DNA from: Mesorhizobium sp. M2A.F.Ca.ET.046.03.2.1
GTDB lineage: Bacteria > Pseudomonadota > Alphaproteobacteria > Rhizobiales > Rhizobiaceae
Assembly: GCF_003952425.1 (NCBI RefSeq)
Contig: NZ_CP034449.1
Span: 2,108,001-2,172,000, forward strand
Reading direction: 5' to 3'
DNA: 64,000 nucleotides
Shown here one piece after another: positions 25,857-33,567 of the stretch (position 1 is its first letter; every line of letters begins with the position of its first letter). Below the pieces are notes generated by a model that was given only the letters and a program-made list of their open reading frames with translations, was not told the origin of the DNA and made no database searches. The position numbers were made by a program, and so were the translations under genes.

Positions 25857-26810
25857 TCAGTTTCTCCGCTCCACCCCGGGCAAGATGCAAAGAAGTTCAA
25901 ATAGCAAATTCGCGGCGGTGAGTGCCGTATTGCCGGAAGTGTCGAAAGGCGGCGACACTTCGACCAGGTCGCAGCCGACAATGTCGAGCCCCCAACAACC
26001 GCGGACGATCTCAAGCGCCTGCATGCTGGTGAGGCCTCCGATTTCAGGCGTGCCGGTGCCTTGAGCGAATGATGGATCAAGCGAGTCGATGTCGAAGGTG
26101 ATGTAGACCGGCCCGCTGCCCATATGGACGCGAACTTCATCCATCAGCGGAACGAGCGAGCGATGCCAAAGCTCATCGGCCTGGTAGACTTTGAACCCTT
26201 GCTGGCGTGACCAGTCGAAATCGTCGGCGGCGTAGCCGGTACCACGCAGGCCAATTTGAACGGTGCGGCGCGCGTTGATAAGACCTTCCTCGACAGCACG
26301 GCGGAAAGGTGTCCCGTGCGCGATCTCCTCGCCGAACATGGTGTCGTTGATGTCGGCATGCGCATCGATATGAATGAGACCGAGGGGACCGTGTTTCTTG
26401 GCCATCGCACGCAGGATGGGTAGCGTCATGGTGTGATCGCCGCCGAGTGAAAGAGGCTTGCACCCATGAGAAAGGATATCGGAGATGCCGCGTTCGATCG
26501 CATCGACCGACTTGAGCAGGTTATATGGGTTCGTCGCAATGTCGCCCACATCGGCAACCCGAAGAGAGTCGAATGGCGCAGCGCGCGTGGCCATGTTGTA
26601 AGGGCGCAGCAGGACCGATTCGGCGCGAATTTGCCTCGGACCGAAACGGGTTCCGCTTCGGTTGCTGGTGCCGATATCGAGCGGCACGCCGACAAAGCAG
26701 GCGTCCAGACCGGATGCCGTCCGGGCGTATGGCAGACGCATCATCGTGGCGATGCCCCCAAAGCGCGGCATGTCGTTGCCGCTAAGCGGCTGGTTTAAAG
26801 ACCCATTCAT
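25857..26810 (-). CDS. gbuA: Ureohydrolase, guanidinobutyrase-like (agmatinase family)
   Basis: Mn-dependent ureohydrolase of 317 aa. Metal motifs are SLGGDHTMTLP, HIDAHADIND and FDIDSLDPSFAQGTGTPE. The N-terminal LNQPLSGNDMPRFGGIATMM and the VGVPLDIGTSNRSG, ESVLLRPYNMATRAAPFDSL segments closely resemble what I recall of Pseudomonas GbuA, which converts 4-guanidinobutyrate to GABA and urea, more than agmatinase SpeB. AGGGTG lies 6 bases before the ATG at 26810. It heads an operon with the 2-hydroxyacid dehydrogenase. The semialdehyde dehydrogenase and aminotransferase nearby fit the GABA product. Agmatinase activity remains possible. Confidence 0.85.
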   Translation of the reverse strand: MNGSLNQPLSGNDMPRFGGIATMMRLPYARTASGLDACFVGVPLDIGTSNRSGTRFGPRQIRAESVLLRPYNMATRAAPFDSLRVADVGDIATNPYNLLKSVDAIERGISDILSHGCKPLSLGGDHTMTLPILRAMAKKHGPLGLIHIDAHADINDTMFGEEIAHGTPFRRAVEEGLINARRTVQIGLRGTGYAADDFDWSRQQGFKVYQADELWHRSLVPLMDEVRVHMGSGPVYITFDIDSLDPSFAQGTGTPEIGGLTSMQALEIVRGCWGLDIVGCDLVEVSPPFDTSGNTALTAANLLFELLCILPGVERRN

Positions 26811-27079
26811 CAAAATCACCCTGTCTTCTTTCGCGTATTCTCAGGCAGCCGAGCCACGAGCCAGCGGCTCCCCGCATTGGCTTGAACTTCGACGGGACGC
26901 GGGTCACCTTCAAGGGGAGCTTTCCCAACAACACTTGGATGAGCGTCAATGTAAGGAGAGGCACGTCAATCATTCGGTTTCATCAACTTAACCATTGAAT
27001 CTCCGATGTGTGTGTCGATGCCGGGGCTCGCTAACCTGCGTCCATCTCTGACCTCCCAACCTCTATCGCAGGTATCGAT
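26811..27079. other. Divergent intergenic region, no gene seen
   Basis: This spacer separates the guanidinobutyrase operon (reverse) from the DUF2848 gene (forward). It must hold both promoters. I see no convincing small gene, guanidine riboswitch-like structure or long repeat in it. Confidence 0.5.
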
Positions 27080-27751
27080 ATGACCGTGGTCCTTTCCTTT
27101 CAAACGCCCGCTGGCCCGGTCTCTGCGACCATCCGGCACGTGCTCGCTGCAGGCTACACAGGGCGAACGCGCCACCTCGTTGAAGCTCACATTGAAGAAC
27201 TGAAGGAGATCGGCATTCCGGCGCCGCCACATGTACCCATGCTGTTTCCGATCATACCGGGGCTGCTGTCGCAATCGACGGAGACGCAGGTTCTTGGTTC
27301 AGACACGTCGCCTGAGGTCGAGTATGTCGTTTTCCGCCAAGGCGGACGTGACTATGTCACGGTCGGCAGCGACCAGACCGATTCTGTCATGGAGGCGCAG
27401 AACGCGCCAATGGCGAAGAACATGTGTCTGAAATCAATCGCGCCGGACGCCTGGCCCCTGGAAGAGGTCCTCGATCACTGGGACAGTCTGGAGCTGTCGC
27501 TTGTCTGCGACGGCAAGCTCATGCAGCAGGGCAAGGTCGAGCAGATGATGAGGCCTGCCGAGCTGCAGGAGTTCGTTTCTGAACACGACGGCCACGAGCA
27601 CGAGGGTCGAATGATCTTTTCAGGCACGCTGGAGATGAATGGTCGCTGCCCGCGTGAGAGGGCCGAAATGACCATAAAGCTCCATGACCCTGTGCTCGAG
27701 CGCGCGATCGTCCATCGCTATACTGTAGAGCCTACGTTCCCGTTCTTTTGA
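27080..27751 (+). CDS. DUF2848-family protein
   Basis: Cytoplasmic protein of 223 aa. The VTVGSDQTDSVMEAQNAP and MAKNMCLKSIAPDAWPLEEV segments match what I recall of DUF2848, a family of uncharacterised proteins with weak resemblance to FAH-type hydrolases. No signal peptide or membrane segment is visible. It stands alone between the guanidinobutyrase operon and the LysR/Liv cluster. The family recurs in amide and guanidino-compound gene clusters of proteobacteria, but no reaction is known to me, so none is assigned. Confidence 0.8.
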   Translation: MTVVLSFQTPAGPVSATIRHVLAAGYTGRTRHLVEAHIEELKEIGIPAPPHVPMLFPIIPGLLSQSTETQVLGSDTSPEVEYVVFRQGGRDYVTVGSDQTDSVMEAQNAPMAKNMCLKSIAPDAWPLEEVLDHWDSLELSLVCDGKLMQQGKVEQMMRPAELQEFVSEHDGHEHEGRMIFSGTLEMNGRCPRERAEMTIKLHDPVLERAIVHRYTVEPTFPFF

Positions 27752-28024
27752 GCTACCCCAGCAACCAGTGCCAAGACCCTGTCGGCCCCTGGGTCAACCA
27801 CGTCGCCACCGCGCGGCGGGAGCACCGCCGACCTCTATGTACCGCCCCAATCAGTAGTACTCTCGATGGAGCCATCCTCGCGGGCGCCGCTTCCCATTTT
27901 CTGCCTAAGAGCTAGGCGGGAACTGCCGACCTTTTAAGCATCGGTTTTTAAACGAATATTTTCTTGACGAACATCCTGAGTTAGCATTCACTGCCGTCGG
28001 GGAACCAAACGCGCCAGCCGATAA
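27752..28024. other. Intergenic stretch without a recognised gene
   Basis: No supported coding region was found here. The part from about 27930 to 27990 is AT-rich relative to its surroundings. Together with the short reverse frame at 28025-28240 it may be the remains of a decayed gene. Confidence 0.4.
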
Positions 28025-28240
28025 TCATGCAACAATGGCTGGTGCAAAAATAGAGATCCGGTCCTTGGTAATGTTGAAGGGGCCAGCCGCATTGAAGCGG
28101 TGCGGAAATGTCCCGGAGGCGAAATCCTTCATCGACTTCGCAAGGTCTGCTGAAAGCCGCCAAGAGAACGGCGTCAGCGAGTGAGTGGGAAGCCCGAAAG
28201 GGGCAGTGTATCCACTCTGAAACGGTTCCCTCTTAGTCAT
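28025..28240 (-). CDS. Short hypothetical protein divergent from LysR
   Basis: Possible 71-aa product starting at the ATG at 28240 with GAGGAG about 6 bases upstream, a stronger ribosome site than most genes here. The sequence contains APFGLPTHSLTPFSWRLS and SGTFPHRFNAAGPFN; it has no membrane segment and no family I recognise. It is divergent from the LysR gene at 28284 with only 43 bases between starts, a layout typical of a LysR target. It may be a genuine small gene or the truncated front end of a lost one. Confidence 0.45.
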   Translation of the reverse strand: MTKREPFQSGYTAPFGLPTHSLTPFSWRLSADLAKSMKDFASGTFPHRFNAAGPFNITKDRISIFAPAIVA

Positions 28241-28283
28241 ACCGGCTCCTCTTCGAGCCCGGGTTTGGAAAAAAGAGGTGAAC

Positions 28284-29276
28284 ATGGTCAACATCGCCAA
28301 CGTCGATCTCCGCTTGCTTCGCGTCTTCATCACGGTGGTGAAATGCAACGGTTTTTCCGCGGCGCAGGCCGAGCTCAACATCAGCCAGTCGACGATAAGC
28401 AACCACATGATCGCCCTGGAGGAGCGCCTTCGCCTCAAGCTCTGCCAACGGGGGAGGTCCGGCTTCGAACTGACCGATCATGGACGAACCGTCTTTGAGG
28501 CTTCCACGCGCCTTTTCGAAGCCCTTGAGGAATTCAGCTGCGAAACGGAGTCGCTTCATTCGGTTCTGACTGGCAGTCTGCGAATTGGCGTCGTGGATAA
28601 CACGGTGACGGATTCGCATTCGGCGGTCTCGGCCGCTTTCCGACGATTCTGCGCCAGACCCAACAATGTGAATGTGCAACTTGTTGTGGACAGTCCTCCG
28701 TCTCTTCAAAAACGGCTGGTGGAAAGGCAGATCGATCTTGCGATCTTCGGTTTCGTCCCACGGCTGTCCAACCTGCGCTACCAGAACCTCTATGCAGAAA
28801 CGAGCACGCTGTTCTGTGGCCAGGGACATCCCCTGTTCGACGTGAGCGAGGACGACCTCTCTTTGGATGTGCTGCGCGACTACGCGTTTGCCAGCCGGTC
28901 CTATTGGTGCAATCAGGATCTGGAACGCATCGGAATGTGCAAAAGCACGGCCTCGGTCGAGCAGGTCGAAGCCCAGCTCATTCTGGTGCTGTCGGGTGCG
29001 TATCTTGCCTACCTGCCGACCCACTACGCCCAGACCTGGGTGGACAAGGGGCTGTTGCGCCCGCTGCTCCCAGACAAGACGTCATATGCGGTGCGGTTCA
29101 CTATGGCTACCCGCAAAGACGTCCGCACAACGCCAACTTTGAAGGCGTTCATTCAGGATCTTTACACTTCAGTCGGCGGCCACAGGGAAGAAAGGGCAGA
29201 ATCGTTCGAGTTGCCGGCGTTGGCGTCGTGGCAACCCCGCCGGCAGGCGAAAGATCATGTAGTTGCCCTCAACTAG
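28284..29276 (+). CDS. LysR-family transcriptional regulator
   Basis: Regulator of 330 aa. The HTH spans residues about 6-64 (DLRLLRVFITVVKCNGFSAA, then STISNHMIALEERLR), followed by an effector-binding domain. The ATG at 28284 has GAGGTG 4 bases upstream. It is a paralogue of the LysR at 16382 (LCQRGRSGFEL versus LCERGRSGFRL). Its 3' end converges on the Liv operon at 29292. Position suggests control of the Liv importer and the creatininase/guanidinopropionase pair; Pseudomonas gpu genes are likewise under a LysR protein (GpuR). Confidence 0.92.
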   Translation: MVNIANVDLRLLRVFITVVKCNGFSAAQAELNISQSTISNHMIALEERLRLKLCQRGRSGFELTDHGRTVFEASTRLFEALEEFSCETESLHSVLTGSLRIGVVDNTVTDSHSAVSAAFRRFCARPNNVNVQLVVDSPPSLQKRLVERQIDLAIFGFVPRLSNLRYQNLYAETSTLFCGQGHPLFDVSEDDLSLDVLRDYAFASRSYWCNQDLERIGMCKSTASVEQVEAQLILVLSGAYLAYLPTHYAQTWVDKGLLRPLLPDKTSYAVRFTMATRKDVRTTPTLKAFIQDLYTSVGGHREERAESFELPALASWQPRRQAKDHVVALN

Positions 29277-29291
29277 GCTAGCCTGAGCACC

Positions 29292-30011
29292 TCAGTGCGC
29301 GTGACCGAGATAGGCGTCGCGCACCCGTTCGTCGCTGATGAGATCGGCGCAATAACCGGAAAGGGTTATTGACCCAGCCTCCATGACGTAGGCCCTCTGT
29401 GCCAGTTCGAGCGCCAGGAAGGCATTCTGCTCGACAATCAACAGCGAAACACCTTGACCGGCAATGGCGGTGATCGCTCCGTAGATGACGTCGATCATCC
29501 GGGGTGCCAGGCCCATACTCGGCTCATCGAGGAAAAGCATTCGCGGTTTGGCCATCAGTCCGCGGCCGATTGCCAGCATCTGCTGCTCGCCGCCAGAGAG
29601 CGTACCAGCCGCCTGATCCCGACGTTCGGCTAGTCGGGGAAACAGGTCAAACACGCCCGCCAGATCCTGCTCGAGTTCCTGGCGCGATATTTTTCGGCAA
29701 AATGTTCCCAACTTGAGATTTTCTACGACTGTCAGACGTCCGAATACCCTGCGGCCCTCCGGAACTTGTACCAGCCCAAGCGCAGGCAGTTGATGCGCCT
29801 GCAGCGGGACAATGTCCGCTCCGTTGAATGCGATTTGTCCCCTGCCGCAGCCACGCAAGCGGCAGATCGAATTGATCAGGCTGCTCTTGCCGGCGCCATT
29901 GGCGCCGATTAGCGTCACCACCTCCCCCTGACCGATCTCCAACGCGGCGTCCCGCACCGCTGCAATCTGGCCGTAATGAACGTCGACCCCACCGACAGAC
30001 AATAGCGTCAT
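29292..30011 (-). CDS. livF: Branched-chain-type ABC transporter ATP-binding protein LivF
   Basis: ATPase of 239 aa. Walker A GANGAGKSSLIN is near residue 36, the signature LSGGEQQMLAIGRGLM near 140, and Walker B LFLDEPSMGLAP follows; this signature is typical of LivF. The ATG overlaps the TGA of livG. It is the last gene of the five-gene operon 34805-29292. The transported compound is inferred from neighbours to be a guanidino acid, creatinine or amide rather than leucine. Confidence 0.93.
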   Translation of the reverse strand: MTLLSVGGVDVHYGQIAAVRDAALEIGQGEVVTLIGANGAGKSSLINSICRLRGCGRGQIAFNGADIVPLQAHQLPALGLVQVPEGRRVFGRLTVVENLKLGTFCRKISRQELEQDLAGVFDLFPRLAERRDQAAGTLSGGEQQMLAIGRGLMAKPRMLFLDEPSMGLAPRMIDVIYGAITAIAGQGVSLLIVEQNAFLALELAQRAYVMEAGSITLSGYCADLISDERVRDAYLGHAH

Positions 30012-30814
30012 GCGTGCGTTCCCGTCCCAAGCGCGCGCTCCGCGGTTCGTCCTCCAAGATATGCCCTGAGAACTTCGGGGTTCTGCCGTACCTCCGACGG
30101 TTCTCCGCTGACGATTTTGCGGCCGTACTCCAAGACGGTGACATAATTGGAGATATCCATCACCAGCCTCATTTGATGTTCGATCAGAAGGATGCCGACG
30201 CCAAACTTCGAGGGCAGTTCAGCAATGAAATCCGACAGCCGCGCCGTTTCCTGGGGGTTCATGCCGGCGGCGGGCTCGTCTAGCAGAAGCAATTTGGGTC
30301 GTGTCGCCAGGGCGCGGGCAATCTCTAGCCGCCTCTGGTCGCCATATGAGAGAGTCCGGGCCAATCTTTGCGCGTGCGGCGCTATCCCGACGGCATCGAG
30401 CAGTCGCAATGCTTCCTCGCGGGCGGTCCTTTCCGCGCCAAGCGCGGAAGGAAGGCAAAGTAATGTCGGCAATAGCCCCCGAACCACACCGGGGCGCGCC
30501 TCCTCGGCGATCAGAACATTGTCGAGCACGCTCACCGAGCCGAACAGACGAACGTTCTGAAAAGTGCGGGCTATGCCTTGGCGTGCAATGACATGAGGCG
30601 GCTGACCGTCAATGCGGCTTCCGTCCAGATGGATGGTGCCGGATGACAGACGAGCAACTCCCGTGATGGCATTGAAAAGCGTCGTCTTGCCGGCGCCGTT
30701 CGGTCCGATCACACTGTGGATGGTCCCGGCGTCGACCTCCATGGAAATGTCGGAGAGAGCTTGGAGACCGCCATACCGAATGGACACGTTTAGCAATCGC
30801 AGCATCTCAGCCAT
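30008..30814 (-). CDS. livG: Branched-chain-type ABC transporter ATP-binding protein LivG
   Basis: ATPase of 268 aa. Walker A GPNGAGKTTLFNAITG is near residue 38; ARTFQNVRLFGSVSVLDNV is the LivG Q-loop region; the signature reads LSYGDQRRLEIARALA and Walker B LLLDEPAAGMNP, all characteristic of LivG. It overlaps the stop of livM by 8 bases and the start of livF by 4 bases. It provides the second half of the ATPase heterodimer for the Liv-type importer. Confidence 0.94.
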   Translation of the reverse strand: MAEMLRLLNVSIRYGGLQALSDISMEVDAGTIHSVIGPNGAGKTTLFNAITGVARLSSGTIHLDGSRIDGQPPHVIARQGIARTFQNVRLFGSVSVLDNVLIAEEARPGVVRGLLPTLLCLPSALGAERTAREEALRLLDAVGIAPHAQRLARTLSYGDQRRLEIARALATRPKLLLLDEPAAGMNPQETARLSDFIAELPSKFGVGILLIEHQMRLVMDISNYVTVLEYGRKIVSGEPSEVRQNPEVLRAYLGGRTAERALGTGTHA

Positions 30815-32420
30815 GCCTCGCGGAAAGGGGAGCTGGCCAGAGACCCTGGGGACGAACGCGCATCACCAGGATGAGCACGAAACCGTAGAACAGATAGCGG
30901 TATTCTCCGAACTCGCGCAGGAATTCCGGCAGGCCAATCAGGATGAAGCTGCCGACGAAGACCCCGGGCAGACTGCCCAGCCCGCCTATGACCAGCAGGG
31001 CGAGAACGTTGATCGAGACGTCCAGCCGCAGGCTTTGCGGGAAAACCGAGCCGAGGGTGGTGGCAAACAGGGCCCCGGCCACGCCAGCGAATGCGGCCCC
31101 CAGAACATAGGCGCGCAGTTTGCTCCTGACGAGATCCAGACCAAGCGTGGCTGCGACATCCTCGTCATCGCGGGCAGCCGTCCAGGCACGGCCGACCGGT
31201 GAATGCTGCAGCCGCCAGGCCGCGAACGCGACAAGGCACGCCAGCGCAAATGTCAGATAGTAGAGGCTGAGCTGCGAAACCATCGGATGGTCGATGAGTT
31301 TGGGACGCGGAATGCCGACGATACCCTGTGCGCCGCCAATGGCCGGCGCGGCCATGTCGGATACGACAATTATGCGCACAATCTCGCCCAGGCCCAACGT
31401 TGCCAGAGCAAGATAGTCCCCGCGTACGCGCAGAACCGGCAGACCGAAGATGAAGCCTCCCGCTGCCGCGCAAAGGATGGCGACGGGCAGAGCCTCCCAG
31501 AAACTTAGATGAGCCAATGCAAGCGGCGAATCCGAGGTCAGCAGAGCGGTGGCATAAGCGCCTATCGCAAAGAATGCGACGAAACCCAAATCGAGCAATC
31601 CGGCGAGCCCCAGTTCTATGTTCAGGCCCATGCCCATGAGCGCATAGAGGCCAACGAGAAGCATGACTTGGGCAACGAATGCATTTGTCAGTAAAGGGAC
31701 GAGCAGGGCCGCGACCATCAGGATGACAACGTCGATCATTGGCGTGCGGCGTTGTCCGATCAGATAATGCGCAATCTGCCACGCAACGCCGGCCAACACC
31801 GCGATGCCGGCGCCGACCCAGGTGAGCCCACCGCTTGACACATAGATGGTCGAAACCCACCAACGTCCCCTTAGCAGGGTCGAAAACAGGCTAACCCACA
31901 GGTCGCGCAAGAGCGCTCCGAAAAGCACCGCCACCGCGGCGGCAAGAATTGTACGACGAACAGCCGATGGGCATTGGCGGATGGCGGCCCCGGCAAGAGC
32001 AGTCACGGACGCCAGCCCGGCAAGTGCTGCGATCGCCCCGGCACCCGACTGACCAAGCAGCGCGGCTGACAAAGTCGGTTGATTGAATGCCACGAACAAC
32101 CCCTGGACGTTGGCGCCGCGCGCCACAAGAAGGACGGCGGCATAAGACAAGCCTGCCAGGAGGCCTGTCCCGGCACTGGCAAGCCACCGTTCGAAAGGTT
32201 TCAGCTGCCTGTTGGATACCGCGTACCAGCCACCCGTGAAGGCGACGGCCAACAACAAAAGCTGCCCTAGCGACACTGCGTGCGCCAGCACCGAGCGGGC
32301 GCCAAATGCGCTGAACACGCCTACGCCGACTATATAGACGCCAGTAAATCCGCAAACCGCTCCTGCCTTGAGCGCCAAATGCCACCAAGGCGAGCCAGAT
32401 TGGCCAGGGGAAATGGACAT
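30807..32420 (-). CDS. livM: Branched-chain-type ABC transporter permease LivM with long N-terminal membrane extension
   Basis: Inner-membrane permease of 537 aa. The canonical LivM core begins near residue 225 (PMIDVVILMVAALLVP) and contains GLNIELGLAGLLDLGFVAFF, RVRGDYLALATLGLGEIVRI and the cytoplasmic ARDDEDVAATLGLD loop that contacts the ATPases. The first 220 or so residues add roughly five or six hydrophobic segments with no obvious family. Rhizobial LivM proteins of this longer type exist, but most family members are 300-420 aa. It lies 4 bases after livH. Confidence 0.92.
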   Translation of the reverse strand: MSISPGQSGSPWWHLALKAGAVCGFTGVYIVGVGVFSAFGARSVLAHAVSLGQLLLLAVAFTGGWYAVSNRQLKPFERWLASAGTGLLAGLSYAAVLLVARGANVQGLFVAFNQPTLSAALLGQSGAGAIAALAGLASVTALAGAAIRQCPSAVRRTILAAAVAVLFGALLRDLWVSLFSTLLRGRWWVSTIYVSSGGLTWVGAGIAVLAGVAWQIAHYLIGQRRTPMIDVVILMVAALLVPLLTNAFVAQVMLLVGLYALMGMGLNIELGLAGLLDLGFVAFFAIGAYATALLTSDSPLALAHLSFWEALPVAILCAAAGGFIFGLPVLRVRGDYLALATLGLGEIVRIIVVSDMAAPAIGGAQGIVGIPRPKLIDHPMVSQLSLYYLTFALACLVAFAAWRLQHSPVGRAWTAARDDEDVAATLGLDLVRSKLRAYVLGAAFAGVAGALFATTLGSVFPQSLRLDVSINVLALLVIGGLGSLPGVFVGSFILIGLPEFLREFGEYRYLFYGFVLILVMRVRPQGLWPAPLSARHG

Positions 32421-32424
32421 GGAA

Positions 32425-33567
32425 TTACATCCGTTTCACGGAGAGGCGCTCACCGAATATGCCTCTTGGTCGAAAGATCAGGATCATCACCAGCAGTCCG
32501 TATGCGATCGCATCCTTGAGCTGATAAGGAGCAGGTATCCCGAATCCGCTGAGAAGCGCCGCCGGGCCAAAGCTTTCCGACAAGCCGAGCAAAAAGCCCC
32601 CTGCCATCGCACCCGGTATGTTTCCGATACCGCCGAGCACAGCGGCGGCGAAGCCCTTGACGCCGAGCGTGAAGCCCATGAACGCGTGTATCTGCTTGAA
32701 CACCAGGGCGTAGAGGACACCCGCGACACCGGCCATCGTCCCGCCAACCATAAAGGTGAGTGTCACGACCCGGTCGGAATTGATTCCCATCAGCGCCGCC
32801 GCCTCGCGATCTTCCGCCACAGCTCGCATCGATGTACCCAGCGTCGTGTGTTGCACGATGACGTGCAGGACTGCCATTGCCAGCAGGGCGGCGGCGATGA
32901 CGAACAATTGCACCAATGGAATCTGCACGATTCCGAGGCTTATGGCGCCATTGAGGGCAGCTACGTCGGGATAGGCCCTTGATCCAGTTCCGAATAGCCC
33001 TCGAATTGTATACTGCAAGACGAAAGAGGCCCCGATCGCGCAGATCAATGGAGCCGGGGAACCACTCCGGCTGAAAGCGCGATAGGCGACCCGCTCGATG
33101 AGGACTGCGATGGCCGCCGAGGTCGAGGCGCCGGCGACGAGCACCCCGATGAGGCCGACGGTCGACCCGCTCTCAATGAAAGGGCCGGCGACGATCAAGC
33201 CACCGAAGGCACCGGTAGTGAACACATCGCCATGGGCGAAGTTTATCATCCGCAGCACGCCGTAGACCATTGTGTAGCCGAGCGAGACCAGCGCGTAGAT
33301 GCTGCCAAGTGTCAACCCGAACACCGCAAACGACGCCCAGTCTCGAGCGCTATATTCGTTGCTCGTCAACGACCGGGTCAGGCCGGCGACAACAATAATC
33401 AGCAGCGCGATGCGAAGTCCCAGCATCACGTGATCTACCCAGGTCGAGCGCCGACGCCACTCCGACATGGCATCCGATAACCAACTTAGAAGGTTACCCG
33501 AACGGCTCGGGCCATGGCCCGAACCGTCGACGTTTTGCCTCCTGGCGATGACTGTGTCGTCGTTCAT
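32425..33567 (-). CDS. livH: Branched-chain-type ABC transporter permease LivH
   Basis: Inner-membrane permease of 380 aa. GLTLGSIYALVSLGYTMVYGVLRMINFAHGD is the family signature (about residues 85-115), and MRAVAEDREAAALMGIN is the ATPase-contact loop. The first 80 residues hold a polar stretch and one extra hydrophobic helix before the core. The ATG at 33567 shares bases with the stop of the binding-protein gene (TGATG), so the long upstream open frame is not used. Confidence 0.93.
   Translation of the reverse strand: MNDDTVIARRQNVDGSGHGPSRSGNLLSWLSDAMSEWRRRSTWVDHVMLGLRIALLIIVVAGLTRSLTSNEYSARDWASFAVFGLTLGSIYALVSLGYTMVYGVLRMINFAHGDVFTTGAFGGLIVAGPFIESGSTVGLIGVLVAGASTSAAIAVLIERVAYRAFSRSGSPAPLICAIGASFVLQYTIRGLFGTGSRAYPDVAALNGAISLGIVQIPLVQLFVIAAALLAMAVLHVIVQHTTLGTSMRAVAEDREAAALMGINSDRVVTLTFMVGGTMAGVAGVLYALVFKQIHAFMGFTLGVKGFAAAVLGGIGNIPGAMAGGFLLGLSESFGPAALLSGFGIPAPYQLKDAIAYGLLVMILIFRPRGIFGERLSVKRM

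Noticed and set aside
25856..26140. N-terminal extension of the 2-hydroxyacid dehydrogenase
   Set aside because: It lies inside the guanidinobutyrase gene; the ATG at 25855 directly after that gene's stop gives a normal GhrA-like start.
26811..27079. Guanidine riboswitch
   Set aside because: Looked for because of the guanidino enzymes, but no ykkC-like conserved stems were seen by eye.
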